Assembly: GCA_003988855.1 (NCBI GenBank)
Contig: QYAI01000002.1
Span: 458,341-522,340 of the forward strand
DNA: 64,000 bases
Direction of reading: 5' to 3'
Origin: Arachnopeziza araneosa
Lineage: Eukaryota > Ascomycota > Leotiomycetes > Helotiales > Arachnopezizaceae
The notes below the pieces were generated by a model, which searched no databases, was not told the DNA's origin, and worked only from the letters and a program-made list of their open reading frames with translations. Made by a program: the position numbers and the translations under genes. Below, one piece after another: positions 24,401-36,278 of the stretch; position 1 is the stretch's first letter; every line of letters starts with the position of its first letter.

Positions 24401-24955
24401 CGCCCTAAGCTTTAGTTCCGTAATCCTGATCTGCTCTCCTTTATCAAAGTATTCTCCTCTCCCCTTCCTTAGCTTGATAACCCGGTACATATTTACAACA
24501 CCTTCAAACAACTCTAGCATAACATACTGCCCGGTAGGATCAACCAAACAGACATCCCGAGACTGTGATTCTTTCATATGTATATCTGTCATATCCTCAA
24601 AGGTCTGCACCGTCTCGAATTGCTGGAGTTTAGCATCCCAAGCGATGGTGAAGTATTTGAAGCGTAGAGTTCCGATAAAGAGGTGGTCTGTTGAAGAGCC
24701 TGTGGGTCGAATCTTTGCGAGCATGGAGACGCGTCCGTAGAAGGACCTGGATAGACGGAGGACGAGCACATTCTCTTCGAGCTCCCATATTTCGATTCGG
24801 TTGGCTTTTCTGTGTCGCAGTCAGTAGTTGGAGCGCGAAGTCATGGAGGGGTATGGTTACGCTAAGACAAGGCATTCTGATGTAGGATGTAGCAGATTGA
24901 GCTTCAGTGCATGACGAACACTGCTTGGACGATGAATGGGAGCGAGATAGGACAT
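21401..24955 (-). CDS. DDB1: DNA damage-binding protein 1 homologue (DDB1/CPSF-A family)
   Basis: Model: complement(join(21401..21700, 21752..24809, 24861..24955)), 1150 aa, matching DDB1 (about 1140). The N-terminus MSYLAPIHRPSSVRHAL and the early NRIEIWELEEN segment are typical of the MMS1_N region. The long middle exon carries the three beta-propellers (VCLVDPTGQYVMLELFEGVV; LLADLYGTLHVL), and the CPSF_A C-terminal region includes GTSFISSDNSERGRLLIFG. The end, FRFVDGELLERFLDL, matches the DDB1 C-terminus. DDB1 is the adaptor of CUL4 ubiquitin ligases in nucleotide-excision repair, and in Neurospora also in heterochromatin formation through the DIM-5 complex. Rse1 and Cft1 are relatives; length and N-terminus favour DDB1. 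Confidence 0.93.
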
Positions 24956-25315
24956 CTTGGACAAACTTCGTCGGCGGGAAAGATGGGAGGTTGGATGCAA
25001 TGGAGGGACGATTATTTGGAAGCTCGGAGCTCAATGATGATGAAACTTATCGCCTTATCGGAGTTAATAAAATTCATATTCCCGTTACTCCAATGATGTT
25101 ACAATTCATCCTTTTCGTTTTTGGTTGTGTTTTCTCTCTCTTTAATTCAAGGGTTCATTTATTAAACCTAGGTTGTTTGAAAGGCGACATTTCATATCTT
25201 GATTACTCAAACGTAGTCTATTGCTATCTGAGCTCCAACCAACGCGGGGTATCTCTAGACTTGACAACGCGCAAAACTCACGTCTTTCTCAATTGAGGTT
25301 TTTTTGGGTTAATTT

Positions 25316-26436
25316 CTATCTCTCAGCCTCCGATTCTGAAGAAGATCTATATGAACCAGCTCGTTCTTTCCTTTTACCCTTTCTCTCCTCTTCTCTCTCC
25401 TTCTTGATCTGAGTCCTCAATAACCTCTCAGTATCCCTTGGTCCACTGATTGCATCCAGGTACTCAAATTCATCAAGAGAGGTCTTCAATCCAGGTAATC
25501 GGTATTTGAGATCAGCAGGCTCTTCCGGTTGTGGGTCAAGCTGGGCTCCTGCAAAAGCTTCCTCGGCATAAACGTGCCACGAAGGTTCCGATTCTTCGTC
25601 TTGATATGAGAGAACTTTCCACTGTTCTGATTGTGCAGCAGCGATTCGCTCGCTCATTGGCTTCTCACTAGATCCCAATTCATCTTCGTCAAGACTTGAT
25701 TTGACAGTCATATGCACAGTTCTAGGTTCTTTGACTTGCTGGATCACAGTACTGTCTTTTCCTCGACTGATGCGCTCTTGCTCCGTTTGGGCGTCGATAT
25801 GGTGGAACTGGGGGCGCATTTGGACAATGTTGTCAACCGGTATGAGATGGAGCTGATCTAGTGTTGAATGTTAACAAATATTTATAACTCCAATATGGAT
25901 AACATACTGTCCTTGAATGTTCCAATCATGTACTGTGGGGTAGTCTCCTCACTCGGAACCGCCTGCCCACCCAAAGTCTGCCTTGCTAGAACCATTTCAT
26001 TCTTGACCGCATCTGCATAATCCTCTAATATCTTCTCTTGCATATGTTCATCATCAGCCGCCTTCCCTCTTCCTCTTCCACTCGGCTGTTGGCCGCCTAT
26101 GCCAAATCCACCTGGTAAGCCATAACTTCCCCCGCCTTTCGAAGCGTTGCTTTTCTTTAGTGCATCTCCCCATTTGATCCCTTTTGTCTTATCGTAATTG
26201 TTCCACGCATCTACCGGGACGTCGAGTTCTACCATCTTGGCTTCGGGCTTCACCCGCATCTTGAGCGGTTGCGTATTCTGCGCTGCGCTATAATTTTGAG
26301 TTGGGGCTCGATTGGGAAATTGGAGAATATAGGTTTGGCGGCCGTTGGAGATATGCGGCTTGATGAAAACATCGTATGAATGCTTTATGCGATCAGGCTC
26401 ATTTTCCGTATCGACGTCCATTGTAAGTGATTGCAT
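25316..26436 (-). CDS. RNA polymerase III subunit RPC5 (Rpc37-type)
   Basis: Model: complement(join(25316..25857, 25908..26436)), 356 aa. The N-terminal RPC5/Sin domain pattern is clear: DRIKHSYDVFIKPHI..QTYILQFPNR, MRVKPEAKMVELDVPVD, then GTFKDNQLHLIPVDNIVQMRPQFHHID at the exon junction, matching the ELHLTPLHGILQLRPSF block of animal RPC5. The C-terminus is charged (KKEREEERKGKRKE) and Ser-rich. With its TFIIF-like partner this subunit works in initiation, termination and reinitiation by Pol III. ATG 26436 is used; a second Met five codons later (MDVDTEN) is also possible. It lies 360 bp upstream of DDB1 on the same strand. Confidence 0.88.
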
Positions 26437-26676
26437 GACCCAGCTCTGTTCCTGGGAACTTTTTTGATCGGAGCTGTGAGGCAGACCTCCGAATTAGTTG
26501 GGGGGGGGTTAGACTAGGCGATTTTGGGACGCGGGGCAAATAAATAATGAACGCCAATCTCAGAGCTAAGAAAAATTTAGTAGAGTAATTATTTTAATTA
26601 TTTCTAGTATTCCCAATATCAATTTAGGGATGCCCGTGATATTTGTCCCTCGCCGAACATGAGCTGGTACATTAAA

Positions 26677-27364
26677 TCAAAGCCATGATTTCCCCCTCCA
26701 TTGAAGCAACGAAGTTGGGATAATGCTGGCTCCTACGATCAGACCTGTGATAATTCCTTCACTTCCATACAATCCTACATTCGTGATCCTAGTTGGGAAC
26801 CTATTTGCATTAGACCTGACATACGTTTCTGAAAGGTTACTTACCAGAACGGCCCGATAAATCCCCAGGTCTGGCGGAAGAAAGTAAAAAATACAACAAC
26901 ACTTGCAGACTCCTATCGATAATAATCAACAGCATAAGTAATCAAAATCGTGGTCACAATCTGATTACCGAACGCAGCAACGGCAGCTCCAATGATAGAT
27001 GTGATATTCCATTCATCACTTGCCTTTCCAATCTGTACCAAGAACACGACTGTTCTAACGGCAGCAAGGAGGAAACCTGGATAACTAAGCCAGAGGCGGT
27101 ATTCTGGCTTCACAATCTTGTGCGTAGTCTTTTGAATATGGCGCTGATGTCTCATCATCCACTTGTCAGACATTATGCCACCCACCTGCTCGACAATCAT
27201 AGTTTCAATAATAATACTGATGTTCTGTAGACCAACTTGTTCGGTGTTCAAACCAAACTTCTCAACAAACAGTTGTCTGATTTCGATGGTGATGAGAACG
27301 CTAGTCAAGAGGAAGACCATGAATTAGGCTGCAGCTGGGATGATAGCACAAGGACGAAAGATGA
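26677..27364 (-). pseudogene. MFS transporter relic (C-terminal half)
   Basis: Minus-strand reading about 27320-26913 gives six-helix C-terminal MFS sequence: EKFGLNTEQVGLQNISIII, VGGIMSDKWMMRHQ, LSYPGFLLAAVRTVVFLVQ, AAFGNQIVTTILITYAVD. An in-frame TAG (26913-26915) follows DYYR, yet the same frame continues ESASVV..FFRQTWGFIGPFW. After a normal-looking intron (GTAAGT...ATAG) it resumes as VGLYGSEGIITGLIVGASII and LLQWRGKSW before TGA at 26677. Upstream, another stop interrupts RPCAIIPAAA, and the N-terminal six helices are missing. Nonsense codons plus 5' loss indicate a dead gene, probably once a drug/toxin or carboxylate exporter of the MFS. Confidence 0.78.
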
Positions 27365-28100
27365 ACCTTAATGATGATATGAATTGTATAGTGAAAGTGG
27401 TCGAGGATCGATTCGTTGGAAACGGAAGTACTTGAAATACTTATGCTGTGAAAGTTTAGAACCTGCAATTTCCCTAACTATCTCATTTTGCACACTGGCG
27501 CATTTCTCAGGCTACTCGCATCTGCAGCTTCAGATGCCCTTACTTTTGGAATATTTCTACACGTTTCAGAAATTTCGATGTACTTGTGATCTTGACACGG
27601 AGAGAACCAGTCATACCTACATGATAATTGTAGCTAGGTTAGCTGACAGTGGCTCAGTCTCAAAGCTTAGGAAAGATAATCGATGAACATATCATTCTCA
27701 GTTTGGAAAGGAACATATCCTTCAAAATCAGTATGCTAGGCAACTACCGGTAAACAACAGCATGTGTTTTCAACTTGATATCAAAACTCAAAATATAGGC
27801 AGATACAAACAATCGAAATTAAAAGACGTGAATTTTCAACAAATGTTTCAAAGCGAAGTTTCTGTATCTTCAAGATCACGATAAAGGAAGACGGCTCCTT
27901 CCGATTCGGTCATTTATGCGCTAACCATATATGGATGTGGCTGACCCAGCCACTCGGGTGACGCAGCTTGCTCGAGGCACCAGACAATCACAACCTTCAA
28001 GCTCCGACTTCCACCTTTCAATAAATATCTCTCAATCCTCAATACCTACAAACCTGAACACAGAAACCGACGTCGAGAAAGTCTCTATTGACACAACAAA
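27365..28100. other. Intergenic between MFS relic and Pmp3 gene
   Basis: No gene recognised. The frame at 27384-27686 on the plus strand lacks motifs. The N-terminal half of the MFS relic is not detectable here. Bases 28000-28100 should hold the Pmp3 leader. Confidence 0.45.
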
Positions 28101-28676
28101 ATGTGCACCTCAGACATTTTCCTTGGTCTTCTCGCCATCCTCTTCCCACCCCTCGCAGGTATGTCTCACCCCTCACCTCCCCCAACATATCCATCAATTA
28201 ACAGCTTCTCAGTATGGGTAAAAACGGGTCTCTGCTCGGCCGACTCCATCATCAACATCTGCCTCTGCATGCTAGGCTATATTCCGGGCCTTCTGCACGC
28301 ATGGTACATCATTGCGAAATTTCCCGAACCCGACTTTGAATACACGCGGATATCAGATCAAGAACGGGGCAACGGTCGGGTTACATATGTCATTGTGCAA
28401 GGCCCGAATGGGAACCCAACTCGAGTGCCGAAATCGCAGGTAGGGAGAGCAGGATATGGTACTACGGCTCCGATGGCGGCGCCTGTTACGCAGGGCACGG
28501 ATGGGACTTGGAAGAACGGGAATGGATCGAGTGGGAATGCTGCCGCGAGTGGAAGTGGGAGCGCGAATGTGAGTGCCGCCGCACATGTGGATGCTGGAGA
28601 GGGAAGTAGTGAGGGGGTTCCACCAAGTTATGCCGAGGCTGTGAAGGGGGATAATAAGATTCAGACAAGTGATTAA
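28101..28676 (+). CDS. Pmp3/stress-response membrane protein with long C-terminal tail
   Basis: Model: join(28101..28158, 28213..28676), 173 aa. Residues 1-52 are a Pmp3 (UPF0057) domain: helix 1 DIFLGLLAILFPPLA, loop VWVKTGLCSADSIIN, helix 2 ICLCMLGYIPGLLHAWYII. Classic Pmp3 is only about 55 aa and affects plasma-membrane potential and salt tolerance. Here a 120-residue hydrophilic tail is added, rich in Gly/Ser/Asn and ending GVPPSYAEAVKGD. PPSY is a PPxY motif, the binding site of WW domains in Rsp5/Nedd4 ubiquitin ligases, so ubiquitin-driven turnover of this membrane protein is plausible. The intron interrupts the domain between the first helix and the loop. Confidence 0.88.
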   Translation: MCTSDIFLGLLAILFPPLAGMSHPSPPPTYPSINSFSVWVKTGLCSADSIINICLCMLGYIPGLLHAWYIIAKFPEPDFEYTRISDQERGNGRVTYVIVQGPNGNPTRVPKSQVGRAGYGTTAPMAAPVTQGTDGTWKNGNGSSGNAAASGSGSANVSAAAHVDAGEGSSEGVPPSYAEAVKGDNKIQTSD

Positions 28677-28898
28677 ATAGATGATGGAATGGTGGAAGGG
28701 GATGTGGTTGATAAGATATGTTTGATTGGGTTGGATGTCTTGGGAGGCGTTCAGGACGAAATTCCGTTTGCATTCTGCTCTTCCAAGGTAGGAAAGAGTT
28801 TCTGGGTTGGTATTCTTAGTTGAGATCAGACAATGGGAATCGATTAATACCACTATTACAACACAAGAATGAATATTTGTTCATCACTTTCATTGAGA

Positions 28899-30420
28899 TT
28901 AGCCGATTACGCTCATCGTAGCTTCTGGCCAACTACCCCAAATCATAGGCCTATCTGTGATTCTAGTATTCATCGGAGCCAGCACTTTCAGTCGTCTTTT
29001 CTTATCATCCACTTCAGCTACGTACACAAAGCCCATGATACTCGCATCCCGCACCGTCTCCTGAGAATCAGTTACGTTTGCGTACATGACAGCGAGCATA
29101 CAATGCAGCAAAGCTGAACTTGGTTCTACTGTCTCGTATAATTCCTCTTCCTCTGCTTCCACATCACCGGGCATAAATGACATCGTATTTGGTTCCCGGA
29201 TCCTGTAGATAACCGCATCGTCAAAGTTTATCTGTAGTGAGTGAGGACTGAGAGTGGTTTTGGCATTCCCGAAGAAATATTCTTTGATAGATGCTTCTTG
29301 CATTTGTTGCATATATGTGTCGTCTCTGTCAACACAACCGCCAGATTTGTCTAGCTTTACAAGGGATATTGGCTCTCCTGTGCTTGTTCTATAGCCAGAA
29401 AAGCGCTTGAGCATTTCACTATGTAATCTTTCTGAGCCCAGTACTAGGATGGTGTTTACTGAAATCGTTAATTACAGCTCTAATAGAATGAATTTCATAA
29501 ATACCTGAGAATTCTGAGACGATATGTGAAATCAGATCATAACCACCTTTGCCCTGACTGATAACCCCAGGAGTGTCAATTATCATACCCGTTTCTTTGA
29601 TGATGGGATCATCTGTAAGCCTACTTGTACTTGCCAAAGCTAGCCTCGTCAGAACTGGCTTGTACAGCTTTGTATTATCTTCTGGACTTGGCAATCCATA
29701 GAAATAACACAGTGGAAGCTTCACCGGGACCGGGCTGCTGGTACTTGTAGGGCTACTTCCCCAACCCTGCTCAACATCGATAATGCTGGCAAATGGTGTC
29801 GCCGTCAAGGTTCCAGGAATGCTCAGCAACCCCTCCCTCGAATCTGTGTTTATAACCATAGGCTGTCTTCCCATTCGTAATGCATATGCCGTTAGAAGCT
29901 TTACCAAGCTTGTTTTCCCCGCGTTGGTAGGTCCAACAACCAAAATTCTTGGCCCTTCCCTTCCAGTCTGCTTTGCCTCGTCGCGAAGCTTTTCGAGCGC
30001 AAAATGTGTATTGACATATTGAATCATAGGTGTTTCTTCTGCAATATATTCTTCGCAGGTTCCCCTGACTTCAATTCGCGTGCCGTGCCATGTGTAGATT
30101 GAGGACTTCGTGCCATAGAATTTATAGGTATGGTTTAGAGCAAGTTCCGTCCCGAAAATTTCTGCAGCGCCTGACAGTATCTGGAGATAGTTTAATATTG
30201 CCCCTGGCACAACGATGAGAGGGTATTACTCTGACTTCGATTTCGCGCCCAATGGCGACTTCGAACCGCCATTCTGAGTTCGCCTGGAGCTCGTGAACAG
30301 CTACTGGAGCTTCTGATATTGGAGCTGCAAATGTTGCCTAGAGGATGTCAGTTTCGAAATTTTCTAGCTTTATATGAAACCTACGACTGGTATAGTTTGA
30401 CCAAGACCTGGTATCGACAT
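28899..30420 (-). CDS. CLP1: mRNA cleavage and polyadenylation factor Clp1
   Basis: Model: complement(join(28899..29458, 29505..30180, 30230..30337, 30385..30420)), 459 aa (yeast Clp1 445). Exon 1 encodes only MSIPGLGQTIPV. The N-terminal domain includes NSEWRFEVAIG and ILSGAAEIFGTELA, followed by the P-loop GPTNAGKTS (residues 131-139) characteristic of Clp1, then DTPGVI and the C-terminal beta domain. Clp1 is part of cleavage factor IA in pre-mRNA 3'-end formation; the P-loop binds ATP. The four-exon model relies on frame and on alignment to the Clp1 pattern across each junction. Upstream is a 1.1-kb region without genes. Confidence 0.92.
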
Positions 30421-31538
30421 TGTAAAAGAGTTGTGCTGGTTAGATCGCAAAACTAATCAAGGTAACAATTAAGGCAAGGTTCCTGGTTGAACAGGGATAT
30501 TTTGGTGGAGGAAATGTCAGCCTTGTGGAAAATGTCGATCACATCAGGGTGAGACAAGAACAATCGAACACAAGCATATAGATTTTGACCTAATATTTAT
30601 TCATCATATAGCCAAACTACAGGAGAGGTTCAAGATCCAAAGGCCTCTTCAGTTAGTCGGGCTACGATTGCAATGCAAAGGATCTTTTTTAATACCAGCG
30701 AGCGCCTCCTTGACCAAACTTGATCACGCAAGACTAGAAACCTAACAATAGATTGGCTAGAATCAGAGACTTAAATCGACTATGGAGTTATGCAGAACAC
30801 TTTCAAAAAGTTCAATTAGAATTACTCTCGTCTCCGAGACTGGATGAAGTCCCAGACTGAGCTGTTCAAGAATTATGCCTTTCGAGAGATTCCTTGATGA
30901 ACACAAAAGAATTCAAGTTGCAGAAGTAATCATTCGCTGCTCCCGAGGTTTAAAAACGAGTCAATGTTGACAATTGAGACCGAAACTCAAAATTTCTTTC
31001 GGCTCTCCCTTTCAGCAGACCGAATTCTCTCCTGATAGAAGAAAATAGATAAAAGAGCATGACACACTTTTCTACCTAGGTGTTTAGACATGGAATCGGT
31101 ACTCTAGACCTGCCTGGTGTTGCTGTAAGCAGCTTCTCTATTTTCGAACGCTGCTCAGGCGTCCTTGATTTTCCACCAGTGGACGAAAAAAAGCCGAAGA
31201 AATTCCTCCGACCTGCTAGACTCGTACTGTTTTAAAAAGTCGCACACCTGTAAGCCTCTGAATCATGATATGTGAAAGACGAAGAGAGGGAAAAGTTGCC
31301 GCTGTAAATGTCTCCTAAGTTCTGGTCCGTAAGGACTTTGTTTGGGGGTTAATGTTATGGAACCTTCAAACTCTGTCTAATTTTGATAACGACTCCTCTC
31401 TAAACGCCAGAAGGCCTCGTACAGACGCCTCAGAATGGTGTTTTGTAAAAGAATCGAATGTCCATCTCGCGTCTGAGAATTCTACGCCCAAAATAGCTGA
31501 TCATTGTGCTATCCTGGGCTTGTCGTCGGTGTCTCGAT
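30421..31538. other. Intergenic upstream of Clp1
   Basis: No coding content was recognised; the 31352-31627 plus-strand frame is antisense to the next gene. It should contain the Clp1 promoter and the 3' region of the gene at 31539. Confidence 0.45.
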
Positions 31539-33387
31539 TTAACAAAATTGCCACTGTTTGCCTCTGCCCGAATTTGAGGGAACTTGACGACTTGTTCCTA
31601 GAAAAGACGTGGGTTGTGGTCTCGTAAATGGAATGAGGATGGCCTTTGGAATGAAACCGGCACCATGGGCTTGTTCCTCTCTTACAGGTGCCCAAATCTT
31701 AAAACCCATCATTTGGAGAACTCGATTTATAAATGACCTTTCTTTCATGTTGATCAATTCAAGTACTTGCTTCACCTCATCTCTCTCTCCTTTCGTAATT
31801 TCAACCAGTAGTTGCAAATCGAAATTTCTCGCCCACGTGAAATCGTAAGACTTTGCATTCTTTTTCCAAGAACTTCGTCTCGCCAATGTCTCTCTTTCCT
31901 CAATCACGAACTCGAACCGACGTGTTAGCTCAGCGTATATCGTATCGAACTGCGGTGGATTATTGATGTGAAATATCAAGGCGGCTGAATCTTCTCCGCG
32001 CTGTATACGACGTCCGGAAAAGTTGGTAGATATTGGGGAGTGCTTAGATGCCGTCTCCGATAGAACCGCAAGGCAATAATTATAGTAAATCATTGGAAGC
32101 TGGAAGAAAATTTGAGAGGATTGCCAACGAGCCTTTGAATTTGCGATAGGATATTTCATCTGAAGTACATTGACATGCTCAACTGTTTTCTGATCGTAGG
32201 TCAACCCAATTGCAAAAGAGGGATGGTACTGGTCAAGAGGAAAGGTGGATTTAAAACTGTCGATGCTCTCTAAAGCATGTTGAGATGAAAAGGTAAGTTT
32301 ATGTTCAAGAAAATGGTCTCGAGCTTGAGAAATTGAGTCCATCTGCACCGGTGGGAGAAGCGAGGAACTTTTTGCAGAGTTACTAGCAAGATAATGTCAG
32401 TTAAGTAAGTATAAGAGGAGGCATATATCCTACTTGATACCTTGAGTATCGTCTGCTGTCGATTCAATCCCGCTACATCCAAATTTTTGTAACATAGGTC
32501 CATCTTGCGGAAATCTTTGTAACTTCAGTACATTTTGTTTCAAAATAGATCAAGATGACGTACCCAGTCGATTCTGTCTCCAAGGAAGAAGGTACTTTTG
32601 TGAACGGAAGAACAATTTTGTCCATAACAATCCGAGGATCATTTTGTCTAGCCTCCTTTGTGGGGCGCCAACTGATCGAGACCCCAATAATATTAAGCTT
32701 AATATTCTCAAGTTCTTTGGCCTGGAGTATAGCATCTCGAGTATGAGACAGGTCTTGGAAGTTTCCTGCTGCGATTAAAACATTATGAGTAGGGTTTGCC
32801 AAGTGATTTATGATGCGACTCTGTGTACGCTCCCTCAAGCATTGGAAATCCTCAGATGAAATTGTATCTAAAATGACTGGTTCAAATTTCTCAGATAAAT
32901 GACGGATGACTTTTCTGAGTTCGAGACTATTGATTGGGCTGCCTAGGGTTGGATTTTTATTGTTGAGAACACGAGCACTCCCTACATCGACAGAGAAACT
33001 AGCTGTACGAGAAGCCAATTCTGACAGCTCTCGGCAGCAAAATTGATAGTATCTCTCCCGAAACTTAAATATTGGTGCCGTCTCCAAAGGGCGCGTATGA
33101 GATCCTTGCCGATTATACTTCTTCCTGAGCGAATCAATAGTTTCCCTGGATTCGACGTCATATTCAAAACCAACAGAAAACACTCGTTGATAGTTTTGAC
33201 TTATGCTTGAAAACGCCGATTTGATTGCGGGTTTGCTAGTAGCAGCAACCAGAGATGGCATTGCTAAGCGTGCAGGGAAATCTGATGTGATACATTCGCC
33301 AGCATAAAATCCTGGAGCGTGACAACGGAAGCTACAGCGACTACAGACATTTGAGTTAGTATCAAGATTCTCGAAGTTTTCGACCAT
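31539..33387 (-). CDS. Unknown protein with an internal duplication of a ~220-residue domain
   Basis: Model: complement(join(31539..32382, 32434..32514, 32564..33387)), 582 aa, from two long frames joined by an 81-nt middle exon. I do not recognise the family. The first half (about 96-275) and the second (about 345-540) are alike: F(S/A)(V/I)G(F/L).YD near the start, YY..C...LSE.AS, (R/L)(R/H)..(F/E)..FV-type helices, LL(V/I).I/A.G, and an ending LPFTK/IPFTR before P(S/T)S. The N-terminal region has a Cys cluster (CSRCSFRCHAPGFYAGEC) that could bind metal. The start MVENF (33387) is the first ATG in frame; a hydrophobic frame at 33550-33774 could be an upstream exon but no splice that keeps frame was found. 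Reading it as two separate genes is the alternative. Confidence 0.6.
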
Positions 33388-34101
33388 GAGTTGGGGCTTT
33401 CCCGGACATTCAACTGTGGTGGTATCCTCTCTAGCAAAGAAAATCCGACAGGTAAAGAAAAGAGCTGCCAAATACCATGAGTACTTGATGTATATGAAAG
33501 GATACTATTCAGGTTTGGTTAGAGGGGCGCAAATCGAGAGTTTGGCGGCTCACCTAATTTCAACCCCAAGATAATTATTCAGATGAAAGAAAATAACAGT
33601 TGAAGTTAGAGTCCTGTTTAATAGCCAGCATTCGATAAGAGCGCAGCAGGTAAGCAAAGGGCCTAGGTAACTAATCAAGTCATTTTCAAGGTTCTTCGCC
33701 AATATGAAGATGGACTCACATAAGAGTAGCCACATATACTTATATTCTACATTTGATCCGAAATAAGAAACCAATGACAGGAATCCGAAGTGTTATGGTT
33801 TGAATTTTGGTATTGTGTAACATGAGAAGACGTGGTAAAAAGAAGTGAGAGGTTAGCTCTTGGGACGTTAGCGTCATGGAGCCATGTCACATGATCTTTT
33901 CTGGTAAAATTCGATGCATGGCTGGAATCTGAGATCTACCGTATCTTGTGAATACAAAGGAGAGATATATGAGTCTAGGGCGATGTCAAATCCATTAATA
34001 TGACCAGAGCGAAGAGGAACTGATTCTATGCTGCTCCCAATGGGTATCTAACGCACAGCATTTTACGACCTGATGAAGCTCCCAAACTCCTTCAGCAACA
34101 T
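33388..34101. other. Intergenic, with a hydrophobic minus-strand frame
   Basis: The frame at 33550-33774 (minus) is strongly hydrophobic (MWLLLCESIFILA, LLTCCALIECWLL) and is the only item of note; it might be an unplaced exon of the duplicated-domain gene. Otherwise nothing is seen. Confidence 0.35.
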
Positions 34102-35231
34102 CTAATTTGTAGCAACAAGATTTTCCAAAATCTTTGCTACACTTCTTACTCCGAGCAGAGAATTCTCATCAGGACCCTGTCCAGGTGTCCACTCTGCATG
34201 AGCAAAGTCAATGACCTTGACAACGTATATCTTTGGCCTTTCAACCTCCTCATCTGACTCCTCATCCGTAGATGGTGGAGGATGGTTAGCCTCTACCATA
34301 GCCTTTCTTAAGGCTTCTCCATCACCCTCAAACACAAACAGTAGACTAGCCGAGAACATGTGACTCTCCTGTCCCTCTAGCACTGCTTGGATGTTTTTCA
34401 CATCCGCAAGAAAAGCCTGCGCAATCAGCTTGCCAAGCTCCTCATTCACCCCAGCACCTTTCGTAAAAATGAAATTCTTAAACGCCTCATGCACGTTGTC
34501 ATTATGAAGGGAATAGCGGCCGTAGTCCTTGTCGTAAATTTTATATCCCTCTGAATCTATGTCTTTGCCTTTGGCGCCGTGGCCCTGCCATACCCGCATG
34601 CCTGCAACACGAAATCCTAAATCTCGGTGTGTTGTCTCTTCGGTGATCTTGTCGAACCGGATGCGCTTCTCTTCTGCAGCGTAAGGGCCCCAAAGGCGTA
34701 TTCCGAGTTTAACATCCATGATATTTGGCCGGACGAAACCATGAGAAGCGTTCTCAAGCACCACCGCTTGACTTGTGACTATCCTCTTCCCCGGTTTTCG
34801 TGTGGCTGCTGGTTCTTGAACAGGTAAGGCTAAAGGTTCTGGATGCGTTTTGCCATTACAGCTTGGTTTTATTCCGTTGCTTGCCAACACTGACCCCGCT
34901 TCTTCTATGGAGATTCCATTGGCTGTTGCCAGGAGTTCAGCACCTGCATCTTCGATGGTTTTGCCGTTTGGCTGCTCATCAAGAGACAGCGTACCCATAA
35001 ATGTAGGCATAACTTCCGCGAAGTCAGGATGCAGGGCTATCGAGGACTGGTAAAAGTCGATCTCCTGCTGCGTACAGGGCTTGATGAACAACTCGCCATC
35101 AGCGTCGCAAAGCGTCCCATCACTGGTCGCATGTCAGCTCCAGATCAGCTTATGGTTTGCGCGACTCACTGTCCAGCAACAGCTTGGTTGTAAGAGATCA
35201 GATCCGCGCGCGTAGGTAGTGCTTTTGCCAT
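34102..35231 (-). CDS. Inositol polyphosphate (multi)kinase
   Basis: Model: complement(join(34102..35122, 35170..35231)), 360 aa, like Arg82/IPMK (355). The start ATG 35231 gives MAKALPTRADLISYNQAVAG, and the intron splits a His codon just before DGTLCDADGELFIKPC. The family signature P-x-x-x-D-x-K-x-G is PNIMDVKLG at residues 153-161; later motifs are SLL (SASLLFVFEGDG) and the metal-binding IDFAHAEW. The enzyme phosphorylates inositol tris/tetrakisphosphates in the nucleus, feeding InsP6 and transcriptional control. A low-complexity insert of about 70 residues (from about 70 to 145) separates the N-lobe start from the catalytic motif. It is divergent from Arb1. Confidence 0.9.
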
Positions 35232-36278
35232 TTTATCGAATGGACTGAAGTCGCAAATACTATGACTCTATCATGATGGAAGAGGAAGGGTTAAAAAGGA
35301 GTAGTAGGATTTGCGCAGACTTTTGAAGAGGAGAAAAAGGAAGGTAAACAAGATGAGGGAATAAGGCTGAGTAAGGGGGAGGATGGCGAAAACCGAGGGC
35401 GCGCGAGGCGTCTGGTTGTCGTGGCTTCAATAGCGACGAAACTCGAGTCTGGGCAGCGGCAGAGGACATCAAGCAGGGTACTTTGGTGGGATGAAAGGTG
35501 ATAATGCGGGAGCTAAGGCCCGGATAGATGAATTTCATAGGCGGCGAGCTGCCCGAAGAGTGAAGCGAGACACAATGATGCACTGCGCATCAACGACACA
35601 GCCTCAACTCATGTACACAATAACCCTTCTTTGCTGAGGGCGAATTGCAGGGCAGACGACGAGAAGAGATTGATTCGGAACTTACTTATCACAATCTGCA
35701 CAAGCCATCCAACGTACTCAGCACTGCGATAGCCCTCTGGTAATCGGCCTCCCGCTGGGTTGTTTGCAACGACTCAAGACCAAATACAAACGGATTCCAC
35801 AATAGGATACCTCAACGGATCGGACATCTAGTAGGTTGGCACTCTCCAAGAAGTGCGCTCTCTTTCTCTCTCTCTTCTCTTCTTTCATATCTCACATTCA
35901 CTCTCTGGGTCATCTGCTTCGTGGGCCCGCGTGCCTTTATTGTCTCACTTCCCTTGAGCTCACATCATAGCACGAGAACAGTTTACCAGCTACCTACCTC
36001 TCCATCCTTGCCGTACGCAAGCATTGTAGATCATTCAAGCAAGCTTTGTCAACATCCTTCAACAGATAAGCTTTGTTGGCTTGGTTGGCGTTTTCCATCG
36101 CGCAACAGTTCCTTGTCTACATTGCACAGCCTTGGTTACTTCGTTTGTCCTCTTCCAATCACAGCCATCTCCATCTAGTTGTGTCCAAGGTTGTCCTTGA
36201 GTTTCACTTTTCCCCACATGAACGCGCCTCCACAAGTTACTGATTCACGGGATTTTCTCCAGGGTATCTTCGCGCAAT
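35232..36278. promoter_or_regulatory. Shared divergent promoter region, IPK (-) and Arb1 (+)
   Basis: About 1.05 kb separates the two start codons. It holds CT-rich tracts (ctctctttctctctctcttctcttctttc-like sequence near 35860-35890) on the Arb1 side. Open frames here (35260-35583 minus, 35921-36178 plus) are antisense or leader sequence without motifs. Confidence 0.5.

Noticed and set aside
31539..33471. Two separate tandem paralogous genes
   Set aside because: A canonical 81-nt exon joins them in frame and no ATG with a good context precedes the second half; kept as the alternative.
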